64,000 nt of DNA from CBDCWA01 sp965223255. GTDB lineage: Bacteria; Pseudomonadota; Alphaproteobacteria; Rhizobiales; Hyphomicrobiaceae. Numbering within the stretch: position 1 is the stretch's first letter; the number at the start of each line of letters is the position of its first letter. The notes under the pieces were generated by a model. That model was not told the DNA's origin and did no database searches. It saw nothing but the letters and a program-made list of their open reading frames with translations. Of the stretch, positions 52,644-62,046 are shown in pieces. A program made the position numbers and the translations under genes. The DNA is taken from NCBI GenBank assembly GCA_965223255.1, contig CBDCWA010000004.1:2728001-2792000 (forward strand). Reading direction: 5' to 3'.

Positions 52644-53726
52644 GTGTCGTTGATATCAGACACGACATTCGCAATTGAGATCTCTTCTCTTGAATCGAGC
52701 GAGGCGGTGAAATGGATTGCGAAGCGGGTTCGAAAGGCACTATCCGGCACTTTCCGAGTAAACGGGCAAGATGTCGGGATCAATTGCACGATTGGGATAA
52801 GCATGTATCCAGATGACGGACAGGATGCAGAAACGCTCATGGCAAATGCTCAGACTGCACGTCGACATTGCAGAGAAGCGCTGGGCGTCGGTGAATTTGC
52901 TTTTTACTCCGAAAAGATGAATGAAGAATCACGCCTCCTCCTAATGATAGATACAAACCTAAGACACTCTATTGACGAGCGCAATTTTGCCTGTGCTTAT
53001 CAGCCGATTGTAGATATAGAATCGGGTGAACTCTGCTCAATAGAGGCTCTCTTCCGATCCGGAGATGACATTCTAAAGAATATGCCCGTTCAGCTTGTAA
53101 TCGAAGCAGCGGAACGTTCGGGGCTCATCATTGAGCTGGGTGAAAGATTGCTTCGCCAATCAACAGAACAGATGTCAGAATGGATCAAAAGTGGTTTCAG
53201 CGACGCCCGTCTTTCATTAAATCTATCTCCAATCCAGTTGCGTGACAACGAGGCAGCTGAACGAATTACACAAATCGTCAGCCGCTTGAGCTTTCCGCCC
53301 CGTTTGCTGCAATTCGAAATTACTGAGACTGCCTTCATTGAAGACATTTGTGTTGTTAAAGAACGGCTGCAGAGGCTCCAGGGATTTGGTGTGCGAATCG
53401 CGTTAGACGATTTTGGAACGGGTCACTCAGCTCTCAGTCATCTTCGCGAGTTTCGTCCGGATACCATCAAGATTGATCGCAGCTTCATCAATATCGTTTA
53501 TAGGAGCTATACCGATAGCACCTTGGTTTCGGCGATTATTCTGATGGCTCGGCAGATGGGGATAGAGGTCGTCGCAGAGGGCGTCGAAACGCAAGAGCAG
53601 CTGGAACGGCTAAAGCAACTCAAGTGTAACGCCTATCAGGGTTACTTGATCTCCAAACCAATGTATGCAAGCAGCATGTCCCACTGGTTAAGTGAGCATG
53701 GGCGCCCAAACAGAAGTGCAGCCTGA
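52644..53726 (+). CDS. EAL-domain c-di-GMP phosphodiesterase with a truncated, decayed GGDEF half
   Basis: 360 residues. About 1-85 are the C-terminal half of a GGDEF domain: the motif place reads SDTTF (LISDTTFAIEI) in place of GGDEF, followed by INCTIGISMYPDDGQDAETL. Residues about 100-350 are a complete EAL domain: SIEALFRSGD, LSLNLSPIQL, LQFEITETAF, RIALDDFGTGHSALSHL, DTIKIDRSF, VVAEGVETQEQL and AYQGYLISKP, with all metal and catalytic residues visible. It should cleave c-di-GMP but cannot make it. The N-terminus was probably lost in a rearrangement; the GTG at 52644 may not be the native start. Confidence 0.82.
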   Translation: MSLISDTTFAIEISSLESSEAVKWIAKRVRKALSGTFRVNGQDVGINCTIGISMYPDDGQDAETLMANAQTARRHCREALGVGEFAFYSEKMNEESRLLLMIDTNLRHSIDERNFACAYQPIVDIESGELCSIEALFRSGDDILKNMPVQLVIEAAERSGLIIELGERLLRQSTEQMSEWIKSGFSDARLSLNLSPIQLRDNEAAERITQIVSRLSFPPRLLQFEITETAFIEDICVVKERLQRLQGFGVRIALDDFGTGHSALSHLREFRPDTIKIDRSFINIVYRSYTDSTLVSAIILMARQMGIEVVAEGVETQEQLERLKQLKCNAYQGYLISKPMYASSMSHWLSEHGRPNRSAA

Positions 53727-53830
53727 CGATGGGCTCCCAATTCAAATCTTAAGAGCGCAATCTGAACGGCACGTTAGCTGACCAGTGGATGTGCCAAGTG
53801 ATGCCCACTATTTGCCCAAAAGAGTCATAC

Positions 53831-53998
53831 TGGTCTTCCCCAGTTTTCGTGGACACCTAGAATAAGCGCAGGTTGCGCTGGGAGGTGTTCTACAATCGCA
53901 AAAGGCGCTATAGTAATGTTGGCAATATCAGAGCGGATGACTTCGAAAGGCAGTCAACCGGATCTTTCCGAACCGTCCACAAAAGTCGGGCAAGCTCA
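53831..53998 (+). mobile_element. MITE-like, internally deleted IS3-family element (168 bp)
   Basis: Left end TGGTCTTCCCCAGTTTTCGT...GGACACC (53831-53857) and right end ACCGTCCACAAAAGTCGGGC... (53972-53998) match as imperfect inverted repeats (17 of 27 positions). Between them only the last part of OrfB survives in the forward frame (EVFYNRKRRYSNVGNIRADD), so OrfA and most of OrfB are deleted. Same family as the remnants at 17.7 and 45.8 kb. Confidence 0.75.
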
Positions 53999-54110
53999 AG
54001 GGAACGGAAAAGTGTCACGCACCGAGGCCCCGGCATTGGCGCGATAGACGCCCATTGCAGCCATTTCCTATCGCCTTTCATATGGTCCTCGTCAAATCGA
54101 ACCTCATGGG

Positions 54111-54776
54111 CTAGGATCTTCTTCGAGCTCTTGCCAGCAACTTTTCGACGCTGGGCAATATCCGGCGCACGATCTCATTCACGCCTGCCTCGTTCGGATG
54201 TAATCCATCGGGAAGTTTAAGATCCGTGCGCGATATAACTCCTTCCATAAAAAACGGATACAGCAGGGCGTCGTATTTCCGCGCGAGATCAACATAAATG
54301 CGGTTGAAGTCTTTGACGTACTGCTTTCCCCAGTTAGCAGGAGCGCGCATACCTGCAACCAGGACTGGGACATTCCTCTTGGCAAGCTTCCTGAGGATCG
54401 CGTCTAGGTTCTTGCGGGCTGTCTTGGGCAAAACGCCACGTAAAGCATCATTGGCGCCAAGCTCCAATATGACTGCATCCGTCTCGCCGGTTATCGCCCA
54501 GTCAAACCTGGCAAGCCCGCCCGAGGTTGTGTCGCCTGAAACACCGGCATTGGTGACGCGCACTTTGTAATTCTTTTTGTTGAGAGCCTCGCTGAGCCGG
54601 CTGGCAAAATCAGTGCCTGGAGGCAGACGATAACCCGCGACAAGACTATCGCCGAAGACGACAAGATTGATCTTGTCATTTGCGGCCGGCTGGGGCACTG
54701 CATTTGCCTCAATGAGGCCGATCAGTCCCATGGTAATGGCACCCAGAATCAGAAGGGCAACGTCTTTGATCCGCAT
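54111..54776 (-). CDS. tesA: SGNH-hydrolase arylesterase/thioesterase, TesA type
   Basis: 221 residues: N-terminal signal segment (VALLILGAITMGLIGLIEAN), then block I VVFGDSLVAGYRLPPG (nucleophile Ser), block II NAGVSGDTTSGGLAR (Gly), block III LELGANDALRGVLP (Asn) and block V LPDGLHPNEAGVNEI (Asp/His). It hydrolyses esters and acyl-thioesters in the periplasm. The gene is divergent from the ABC transporter, the conserved tesA-ybbA-ybbP arrangement of proteobacteria. An IS derivative lies just downstream. Confidence 0.94.
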   Translation of the reverse strand: MRIKDVALLILGAITMGLIGLIEANAVPQPAANDKINLVVFGDSLVAGYRLPPGTDFASRLSEALNKKNYKVRVTNAGVSGDTTSGGLARFDWAITGETDAVILELGANDALRGVLPKTARKNLDAILRKLAKRNVPVLVAGMRAPANWGKQYVKDFNRIYVDLARKYDALLYPFFMEGVISRTDLKLPDGLHPNEAGVNEIVRRILPSVEKLLARARRRS

Positions 54777-54956
54777 TTCCGATGATTTCGTACCAATATG
54801 TGATCTTTTAATAAGCTAAGCGATCCAAGCGATTTAACAATGCTTTGGCATTGCTTTCTTGTAAATTGAAGGCCCTCAAAAGATGTCTAGGTTGACCAAA
54901 AACGGCAATCCAGCACCAGATTGCTGCCGCATCGACCGGCCGACGAGGGCCATTTT

Positions 54957-55700
54957 GTGACGGATCATACAAAAAACCAGACCAATCCCAACCGCACTGC
55001 CACGGCGACAGAAGCCGTCATCCAGCTTGTCGGCGTCCATCTAAGGCTACCGAGCCTGGCGGGCCCGGTCGACGTGTTGCGGGGCGTTACCCTTGAGGTT
55101 GCAAAAGGCCGTTCGACGGCCATTGTAGGCCCATCCGGATCAGGCAAGACATCCCTCTTGATGATTATCGCCGGCCTCGAACCGGCTACAAGCGGGCAGG
55201 TCAAAGTGGTCGGCCATGATTTCAATAGATTAAGCGAGGATGAGCTGACCGCGATTCGCGGTCGCGATGTCGGTATCGTGTTTCAGTCGTTCCATCTTAT
55301 CCCTACGATGACGGCCTTAGAGAATGTGGCGATGCCTTTGGAACTCACCGGGCGAAACAACGCCTTCTCGCGCGCGCAATCGCTGTTGGCTGACGTCGGC
55401 CTCGAAAATCGCTTTCATCACTATCCGGCCCAGCTTTCCGGTGGCGAACAGCAGCGTGTTGCACTGGCTCGAGCGCTTGCCCCTCGCCCGCGGCTGCTGC
55501 TCGCTGACGAGCCGACTGGTAATCTCGACAGCTCGACGGGGTCTGCGGTTGTTGATTTGCTTCTCGAATTGCAAAACCGTACTGAGGCGGCACTCGTCCT
55601 CGTCACCCACGACAAGGGGCTTGCCGAGCGATGTGATGAGATTGTTCGCATGGAGGACGGACTTATTATCAGCCATACGAGCCGCGGCGGGGCCAAATGA
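54957..55700 (+). CDS. ybbA: ABC transporter ATP-binding protein, YbbA/LolD type
   Basis: 247 residues: Walker A IVGPSGSGKTSLLMIIAG, Q-loop region VGIVFQSFHLIPTMTALENV, signature AQLSGGEQQRVALARALAPR, Walker B LLLADEPTGNLDSSTG and the switch His in LVTHDKGLAE. It powers a MacB/FtsX-like permease. GTG 54957 has GAGGG 7 bases upstream and is preferred over TTG 54921. It overlaps the permease start as ATGA, so the two are coupled. The tesA-ybbA-ybbP layout supports the assignment. Confidence 0.94.
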   Translation: MTDHTKNQTNPNRTATATEAVIQLVGVHLRLPSLAGPVDVLRGVTLEVAKGRSTAIVGPSGSGKTSLLMIIAGLEPATSGQVKVVGHDFNRLSEDELTAIRGRDVGIVFQSFHLIPTMTALENVAMPLELTGRNNAFSRAQSLLADVGLENRFHHYPAQLSGGEQQRVALARALAPRPRLLLADEPTGNLDSSTGSAVVDLLLELQNRTEAALVLVTHDKGLAERCDEIVRMEDGLIISHTSRGGAK

Positions 55701-58288
55701 GGGTTCTGATGGTCGAGCGCTTGCGCCAGAGAGTGGCCAAACTACCATTGTCCTCAGCTTGGCGTGTAGTCCTTTTCGCACGTCGCGAATTTCGTTCAGG
55801 CATTGGTGGCTTTACTGTATTCATCATCTGCATCGCACTCGGCGTTGCTTCAATAACCGGAGTTGGCGCCCTTACAGACGCCATGCTTGAGGGGTTCAAG
55901 AGACAGGGTCAGATCTTGCTTGGCGGCGACGTGACCGCCAAGCGCAGGCACAAACGGGCAAGCGATGACGAGCGTTCTTTTTTTTCCAAGCTTGGTCGGT
56001 TGAGCGAGACAGCAACGATGCGTTCCATGGCCCGGCGGGTCGACGGCAGCGATCAGGCACTCGTGGAAGTAAAGGCTGTCGATCATGCCTATCCCCTCAT
56101 CGGTACGGTGCAGCTCGCTCTCGACGGGGATTTTAGTACGGCGATCCGGGCGACAGGGAGTGCCGTTGTCCAACGTAGTCTTCTCGAACGTCTCAATCTG
56201 AAGCTCGGAGATCGGATCAAGCTTGGCGATGGCGAGCTCAAAATTACAGGGATAATCGTCGAGGAACCCGATAGAATTGGTGCGCGCGTTGCATTTGGTC
56301 CGCGCATTATGGTGTCACACGAGACGTTGGCATCGACAGGGCTCGTCAAACCTGCAACACTAATACGCTGGCGCTACGCAATCGTTTCGCCCTTGAGCGA
56401 TGTCCCAACCACTACGTTGGTCAAGAGGCTTCGCACAGCTATTAATGAGAACCTATCCGGATCAGGTTTTATCGTGCGCGACCGGCTTGATCCATCGCCA
56501 AGCGTCACTCAAGTTCTTAACCGATTGCGCCAATTCCTAACGCTGCTTGGCCTCTCTGCCCTGCTCATTGGTGGCGTCGGGGTCGCGAACAGCGTTCACA
56601 ATTTCATCGCTCAACGCCGCAAAGTCATCGCAATCTATAAGAGCGTCGGTGCAACAAACAGCTTGGTCTTCTGGATCTATCTCACCCAGGTCATGGTTGT
56701 TGCAGCGCTTGGCACACTTATTGGGATTTTGATCGGGTCGGCTGCGCCCGCCCTCGCCAAATCGACAATGGGTGACAGCATTCCCATCGACCTCGCATCC
56801 TCATTTAACTGGAAAGCGCCGTTTCTCGGGCTTTTTTACGGTGGTCTTGTTGCATTGCTTTTCGCTCTGTGGCCACTGAGCCTTGCTCGGAAGGTCCGGC
56901 CGGCAGCATTGTTTCGGGGAGATGTTCGCGAGCGAGAAGGTCTGCCGGACAGGTCTGTCCTATTGTCGATCTTTGTTGTTGGTGCTGTGTTGCTTGGTAT
57001 AGCAATCTACGCAACAAATACAGTCCAACTCGGATTAGGAGTTCTGGGCGGCGTCCTTGCTCTCCTTCTCCTGTTCCGACTTCTCGGTTCGCTGGTCGCT
57101 TACGCAGCGCGGCGTATTCCAAGGCCAGGCAGCCCCGAACTCGCGCTTGCTCTTTCAAATCTTGGTGCACCTGGAGGACTGAGCCGTTCTGTTGTCCTGT
57201 CGCTCGGGACCGGATTATCGCTTCTTGTGGCCGTTGCCCTCGTTGAGGCATCGCTGGTCAGTGAACTGCGCGATAGAATGCCTGAGAACAGTCCTGATTA
57301 TTTCGCATTGGATCTTACAAAGCATGACCGCTCGACATTTGTTCACGAGATTCGCAAGATATCTCCAAATGCCATGCTCGAGATTGCCCCTATGCTACGA
57401 GGGCGAATAATAAGCCTCAAAGGGACACCTGCGGCTAAGGCAAAGGTTGCTCCCGAGGCTAAATGGGTGTTGCGCGGAGATCGGGGCCTTACATTTGACA
57501 GCTTCGTGCCAAAGGGCTCGCGACTCGTCTCGGGCAAGTGGTGGCCAAAGGATTACAAGGGCGAGCCGCTGGTTTCATTCGAGGCCGATCTTGCCAGACA
57601 GATCGGTCTGGATGTCGGTGATACTCTGACCGTCAACATCTTGGGCCGGAATGTTAAGGCACGCGTTGCTAACCTCCGCGAGGTCGAGTGGGAGAGGCTA
57701 TCAATCAACTTTGTCATGGTCTTTTCGCCCAATACCTTGCAGTCCGCACCCTACAACTTGCTTGCAACGGTGAAGTTCCCGTCACCCACGCCGGCTGGGA
57801 TCAAAGCCCAAGCGGCGCGCGCGGTCGGCCAGAAGTTGAGCTATGTAACGATGATCAATGTGGCAGACGCCATCGTCGCGTTTGGAGCGGTTTTCGCCAA
57901 GGTCATGATTGCCATTGAAATTGCTGCCAGCATCACACTCATTGCCGGTGCCCTCGTGCTCGCAGGAGCGATGGCCACAGCCCAGCGGCGTCGGATCATT
58001 CAGGCTGTGATCCTAAAGTGCATCGGAGCGACACGCCGGCGACTGATCCTGTCCCATCTCTTCGAGTACGGCCTGCTTTCACTCATTGCTGCCATCCTAG
58101 CACTGATACTTGGTTCGATTGCCGCTTGGTATATCACGAGCGAGGTTGTGGACGTGCCTTTCATCTTCTCCTGGGTGGCGGTAATAGGAGCCGTGTCAAT
58201 TTCTGTTGCGCTCATACTCTTCATTGGCGCTATCGCGACATGGCGGGTTCTCAATTCAAAGCCTGTTCCAGTGCTGCGCGGGCTGTAG
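55697..58288 (+). CDS. ybbP: ABC transporter permease with two FtsX-type domains, YbbP type
   Basis: 863 residues, inner membrane. First helix FIICIALGVASITGVGALTD, a periplasmic MacB-like domain, two FtsX units (about residues 275-410 and 730-860; the second ends ILFIGAIATWRVLNSKPVPV), and a middle group of four helices (about 410-500). The large size with two FtsX cores is typical of YbbP. It forms a complex with the ATPase upstream and may extrude a lipid or peptide; no substrate is established for this family. Confidence 0.93.
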   Translation: MRVLMVERLRQRVAKLPLSSAWRVVLFARREFRSGIGGFTVFIICIALGVASITGVGALTDAMLEGFKRQGQILLGGDVTAKRRHKRASDDERSFFSKLGRLSETATMRSMARRVDGSDQALVEVKAVDHAYPLIGTVQLALDGDFSTAIRATGSAVVQRSLLERLNLKLGDRIKLGDGELKITGIIVEEPDRIGARVAFGPRIMVSHETLASTGLVKPATLIRWRYAIVSPLSDVPTTTLVKRLRTAINENLSGSGFIVRDRLDPSPSVTQVLNRLRQFLTLLGLSALLIGGVGVANSVHNFIAQRRKVIAIYKSVGATNSLVFWIYLTQVMVVAALGTLIGILIGSAAPALAKSTMGDSIPIDLASSFNWKAPFLGLFYGGLVALLFALWPLSLARKVRPAALFRGDVREREGLPDRSVLLSIFVVGAVLLGIAIYATNTVQLGLGVLGGVLALLLLFRLLGSLVAYAARRIPRPGSPELALALSNLGAPGGLSRSVVLSLGTGLSLLVAVALVEASLVSELRDRMPENSPDYFALDLTKHDRSTFVHEIRKISPNAMLEIAPMLRGRIISLKGTPAAKAKVAPEAKWVLRGDRGLTFDSFVPKGSRLVSGKWWPKDYKGEPLVSFEADLARQIGLDVGDTLTVNILGRNVKARVANLREVEWERLSINFVMVFSPNTLQSAPYNLLATVKFPSPTPAGIKAQAARAVGQKLSYVTMINVADAIVAFGAVFAKVMIAIEIAASITLIAGALVLAGAMATAQRRRIIQAVILKCIGATRRRLILSHLFEYGLLSLIAAILALILGSIAAWYITSEVVDVPFIFSWVAVIGAVSISVALILFIGAIATWRVLNSKPVPVLRGL

Positions 58289-58615
58289 TCCAAATGTCGC
58301 TTTCTGGCCGATTGCGACTTCAACACCTCTACGTCATGGGTCCGCTAACGGGAGTGCATCGGAAGTCTTCGTCATGTGACGATGGTGCCGGTGCCGTCAC
58401 GCGTTAGCAGATTAAGAAGGCTTAATTCGACCAAACAATCGAGCTCGTTGAATTGGCTTGCTCGGGCAAATCAGACATCATGTATTTCTCGCCGATGACC
58501 AAGAAGGACCAAATTGTACCGAAGTAATCCAACATCAATTTGTGGGTTGAGTTGTGGGTTCGCGCCACGGGTTCCACAGAATTGCAATTAAGTTCAATTG
58601 GTTGGCGCGTTTTCC
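58289..58615. other. Intergenic stretch between the permease and the tRNA
   Basis: No gene seen. Near its end TTGTGGGTT occurs twice in a short direct repeat (TTGTGGGTTGAGTTGTGGGT). Such a repeat beside a tRNA 3' end could be an attachment trace, but no integrase is present in the window. Confidence 0.4.
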
Positions 58616-58705
58616 TGGCGGAGAGAGAGGGATTCGAACCCTCGATACGGTTTCCCGCATACACGCGTTCCAGGCGTGCGCCTTCAACCACTCGGCCACC
58701 TCTCC
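58616..58705 (-). tRNA. tRNA-Ser(GGA)
   Basis: The reverse strand folds into a complete 90-nt class II tRNA with encoded CCA. The acceptor GGAGAGG pairs with TCTCTCC, the anticodon loop CTGGAAC is held by CACGC/GCGTG, giving anticodon GGA, the long variable arm is TGCGGGAAACCGTA, and the T loop is GGTTCGAATCC. Discriminator base G is right for serine. Confidence 0.97.
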
Positions 58706-59037
58706 CGATCAGCCGGCGAATATAGCCGCGGTGGCCGCGAACGCAACCCAGTCCACGCCAATTTTCATAATCTTATGACCTGCTCGGGCCAGCGCGCTAG
58801 GATATAGCCAACCCGTGCTTAAGCTCAGCTGCAATCAGAGCTACTCCCGCCGGGTGCCCACCGCTGAGGCTCGCCCCCGCCTCCGGCCATCCACAGCGTT
58901 TCCGTGCCGCTGGGCACCGTCGGATTCCGGTTTAGCCCGCATTGATCTACAATGGCGCGATTAAGCCGGCACCGCCATTGCAAATCCAGTCGCGCAAGGG
59001 TCTGAACCGAACTGAAAAGAGATCTTCGAGGCCAGCC
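58706..59037. other. Intergenic stretch between the tRNA and the HAD gene
   Basis: Must hold the tRNA promoter (reverse) and the HAD-gene promoter (forward). No other gene seen. Confidence 0.4.
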
Positions 59038-60000
59038 ATGACAGAGCGACCGCATCGCCAAACCCGTGCGTCGAAATCGCGCGCCGCTGTACCATCGTCG
59101 GGTCCTGTGAAGCGTGAGACCAAACCAAAGCAACAATCGAGTCGCCGCAAGACCTATGAGAAAAAGACCATTGCCCTGGTCTATGACTTTGACGGCACCT
59201 TGTCGCCGCGACCGATGCAGGAGTACGCATTTCTGCCAACGATAGGCGCCGATGCCAAGCGCTTTTGGGAAGAGTGCAATCGGATTGCCAATGAACAGTG
59301 CGCCGACCCGCTGATCACTTACATGCATCTGCTCTATGAAAAGGCCAAGTCGAAGAAGGTGCACATTGATCGCGACGCATTGGTGGCGCAGGGAGGTGCC
59401 GTGCAATTGTTTCCCGGCGTCGAGGATTGGTTTTCACAGATCGAAGACTACATAGCATTGCGCACCGAAAGCCAGGGTGTCGACCTGCGTCATTATTTGA
59501 TCTCCTCCGGCCTTAAGGAAATCGTTGAAGGGACCGCAATATACAAAAACTTTCACAATGTGTTTGCATCCGAGTATTGGTTTAAAGCATACGATCTTCC
59601 CTATCCAAAGCGCGTTGTAACCGACACCGGCAAGACGCAATATCTTTTTCGCATCAACAAGGGCATAGAAGACCTGAGCCAAAGCATCAATTCGCATATG
59701 GCGGAAGCAGCACGGCCAATTCCGTTTTCCAATATGATCTACTTTGGCGACGGCGATACTGACGTCCCCTCAATGGCTGTAATGCGCAAGAACGGCGGCT
59801 ATGCTGTCGCTGTTCATCCGCCCGGCCGCAGCAAGGCAAAATGCGTCAGCCTGTTCAAGGCAGGACGCTGCGATTTCTTTGCCGCTGCTGATTACCGTCG
59901 CGGTTCAGAGCTCTTTCATCGCACCTGCTTGTTGATTGACAGGATTCTTGCCGATATTCGCGTGCAAGAAGAAATCTGGCGAATGTCACGCGGCATTTGA
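59038..60000 (+). CDS. HAD-superfamily phosphatase-like hydrolase
   Basis: 320 residues. A basic 40-residue N-terminal tail (RQTRASKSRAAVPSSGPVKR) precedes the HAD core: motif I ALVYDFDGTLSPR (nucleophile Asp), motif II YLISSGLKEIV, motif IV IYFGDGDTDVPSM. The cap region holds a long insertion (about 60-150). It is a cytoplasmic phosphatase or phosphonatase-like enzyme of unknown substrate. ATG 59038 has GAGG 6 bases upstream. It converges with the mscS gene. Confidence 0.9.
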   Translation: MTERPHRQTRASKSRAAVPSSGPVKRETKPKQQSSRRKTYEKKTIALVYDFDGTLSPRPMQEYAFLPTIGADAKRFWEECNRIANEQCADPLITYMHLLYEKAKSKKVHIDRDALVAQGGAVQLFPGVEDWFSQIEDYIALRTESQGVDLRHYLISSGLKEIVEGTAIYKNFHNVFASEYWFKAYDLPYPKRVVTDTGKTQYLFRINKGIEDLSQSINSHMAEAARPIPFSNMIYFGDGDTDVPSMAVMRKNGGYAVAVHPPGRSKAKCVSLFKAGRCDFFAAADYRRGSELFHRTCLLIDRILADIRVQEEIWRMSRGI

Positions 60001-60036
60001 GGGGTGCGGAGAAATTGTACCGCGACGCGCAACGAA

Positions 60037-60897
60037 CTAGCTTGAGGCTTTGGTGGGTAGGGCGACATCAGCTGGCAGGCTTTCGACGTGCAAGGTGCGC
60101 TGCGGAAATGGAATGGAAACGCCGGCATTTTCCAGTTCGATTTTCGCCCGTTCCCGAAAATCAAAAAGGACATCCCAATACGACCCCGGATCGGTCCAGA
60201 CCCGCAATTCAACGACCACGGAATTATCACCAAGATCGCTGACGATGACGGCTGGTGCCGGTTCCGCCAGAACCCGGTCATCCGATGCCACAAGTTTCTT
60301 GAACACGTTGCGGGCCACTTCAATATCATCCTCATAGCCGATGCCGACCTGCAATCGGACCCGACGCGTTGGGTTGCGCGAGAAATTATCGATTTTCTTG
60401 TTCCAAAGTTCCGAATTGGGAACGAACGCATAGATGCCGTCGGGACTTCTGAGGCGGGTCGCAAACAAACCGATCTCTTCGACCCGGCCTGCTGCACTGC
60501 CACTATCGATGATGTCTCCAACGCCGAATGGGCGTAGCCACAACAGCATTATCCCAGCCGCGATATTGGAAAGCGTGCCTTGCAACGCAAGACCTATCGC
60601 AAGGCCGGCTGCGCCAAGTGCCGCCAGAATACTGGTGGTCTGGATCCCAAGCTGGCTCAGTGCTGCAATGAATAAGACAATAAAAATCAAGTAGCCAACG
60701 CCTTTGCTAAGCACCCCCTTTAGCGTTTGGTCCATTTCCGGATTGCTCTCGACCCATCGCGCAACAGCATTCTTGGCCCATTTGGAAAGCCACCACCCAC
60801 CGACAAGCAGAGCGATGACGGCAAGTACGTTTGGTGCGATGCCAAGCGCCAGTTCAATGCCTTTTTCCAACAAGGCGTCGAAGGATAGAGCGTTCAT
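60037..60897 (-). CDS. mscS: Small-conductance mechanosensitive channel MscS
   Basis: 286 residues: three helices, with the pore-lining TM3 in LGAAGLAIGLALQGTLSNIA (Ala/Gly packing), then the beta domain with FGVGDIIDSGSAAGRVEEIG and VPNSELWNKKIDNFSRNPTR, and the C-terminal alpha/beta domain. It opens under membrane tension to release solutes in hypo-osmotic shock. Length matches the classic MscS (about 286 in E. coli). Confidence 0.95.
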   Translation of the reverse strand: MNALSFDALLEKGIELALGIAPNVLAVIALLVGGWWLSKWAKNAVARWVESNPEMDQTLKGVLSKGVGYLIFIVLFIAALSQLGIQTTSILAALGAAGLAIGLALQGTLSNIAAGIMLLWLRPFGVGDIIDSGSAAGRVEEIGLFATRLRSPDGIYAFVPNSELWNKKIDNFSRNPTRRVRLQVGIGYEDDIEVARNVFKKLVASDDRVLAEPAPAVIVSDLGDNSVVVELRVWTDPGSYWDVLFDFRERAKIELENAGVSIPFPQRTLHVESLPADVALPTKASS

Positions 60898-60981
60898 GCG
60901 TTACCTCTCCAAGACTGCAGTGATTGTGGGCTGAGAAATTAGGCGTAGCAAAACCAATGCTGGCCGACACCGAACAAGGGA

Positions 60982-62046
60982 TCAGGTCGTGTGTGTGCGC
61001 CGGGCCAATACGCGTCTGCGCCGGGCCGGCACAACCCGTCCCTGACGCGCAAACAACGCTGATTCGATGTTGGAGAGAAAGAGCTTTGCGGCAAATTCCC
61101 AACTATACTCCGAGGCCTTGCGTCGGACTTGCATATGATCGAGGCTCAGCGCCTTGCGCGCTGCGGTAGCCAAATCAGTCTCCATAAATCCGGTTTGTCC
61201 GGACTCGATAATATCCAAAGGCCCCGTAACCGGATATGCAGCCACCGGGAGCCCTGAAGCCATAGCTTCGAGCATCACAATGCCGAACGTGTCTGTAAGG
61301 CTCGGAAATACGAAAACGTCAGCCGATGCATAGCAACGCGCAAGCTCTTCACCGGTTTTTTTGCCGGTAAAGATTACGTCCGGATAGGTGCTCTTGAGCG
61401 ATTCAAGAAGCGGACCGTTGCCGACAACCACTTTTCGACCCGGCAACTCGGCCTTGAGGAATGCCTCGATATTCTTTTCCACTGCCACTCGCCCAACAAA
61501 CAGATAGATCGGACCCTCGCCAAACAGGCGATCTGGTCGCGGCCGGAAATGAACCGTATCTACGCCCCGCGTCCATGGCATTATGCGCTCAAACCCCCGT
61601 CGATCCAGGTCCTCGGCAAGTGACTTACTTGCCACCATTATGCCAGCGCCCACATTGTGAAAGCGACGCTGAATGGCATAGGTCCAGGACGGCGGCACCG
61701 CAAACCGTGATTTTAAGTATTCAGGAAAACGAGTGTGAAAGGAGGTCGTGAACGGAATTGACCGCTTCATGCAATAGCGCCGCGTCATCCAGCCAACCGG
61801 GCCTTCCGTTGCGATATGCACGGCATCTGGCTTGATACAGGCGAGCCGTTCAATGACATAGTGATAGCCGGGCACCGCCAGTCGGATTTCCGGGTAGGTT
61901 GGGCACGGCACCGTCCGGAATTCATTCGGCGTCAACAAAGCTAATTCGCCGCCCAGCCGCTCAACCTCCTCAATGAGCCGTTCGTAGGTACGAACGACGC
62001 CATTGACCTGAGGTTGCCAAGCGTCTGTAGCGACGAGTATCCGCAT
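60982..62046 (-). CDS. Family 4 glycosyltransferase (alpha-mannosyltransferase-like)
   Basis: 354 residues, GT-B fold: N-terminal ILVATDAWQPQVNGVVRTYE, DAVHIATEGPVGW, TTSFHTRFPEYLKSRF, then the nucleotide domain with LFVGRVAVEKNIEAFLKAEL and the retaining E-x7-E region PSLTDTFGIVMLEAMASGLP. It resembles GDP-mannose-dependent transferases acting on diacylglycerol or glycolipids. The frame opens at 62112; ATG 62046 overlaps the stop of the phosphoesterase upstream (TAATG) and is preferred. The pair suggests a role in envelope lipid or glycan synthesis. Confidence 0.9.
   Translation of the reverse strand: MRILVATDAWQPQVNGVVRTYERLIEEVERLGGELALLTPNEFRTVPCPTYPEIRLAVPGYHYVIERLACIKPDAVHIATEGPVGWMTRRYCMKRSIPFTTSFHTRFPEYLKSRFAVPPSWTYAIQRRFHNVGAGIMVASKSLAEDLDRRGFERIMPWTRGVDTVHFRPRPDRLFGEGPIYLFVGRVAVEKNIEAFLKAELPGRKVVVGNGPLLESLKSTYPDVIFTGKKTGEELARCYASADVFVFPSLTDTFGIVMLEAMASGLPVAAYPVTGPLDIIESGQTGFMETDLATAARKALSLDHMQVRRKASEYSWEFAAKLFLSNIESALFARQGRVVPARRRRVLARRTHTT

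Noticed and set aside
58540..58616. Integration site at tRNA-Ser
   Set aside because: A short direct repeat lies next to the tRNA, but there is no integrase and no second copy of the tRNA end in the window.
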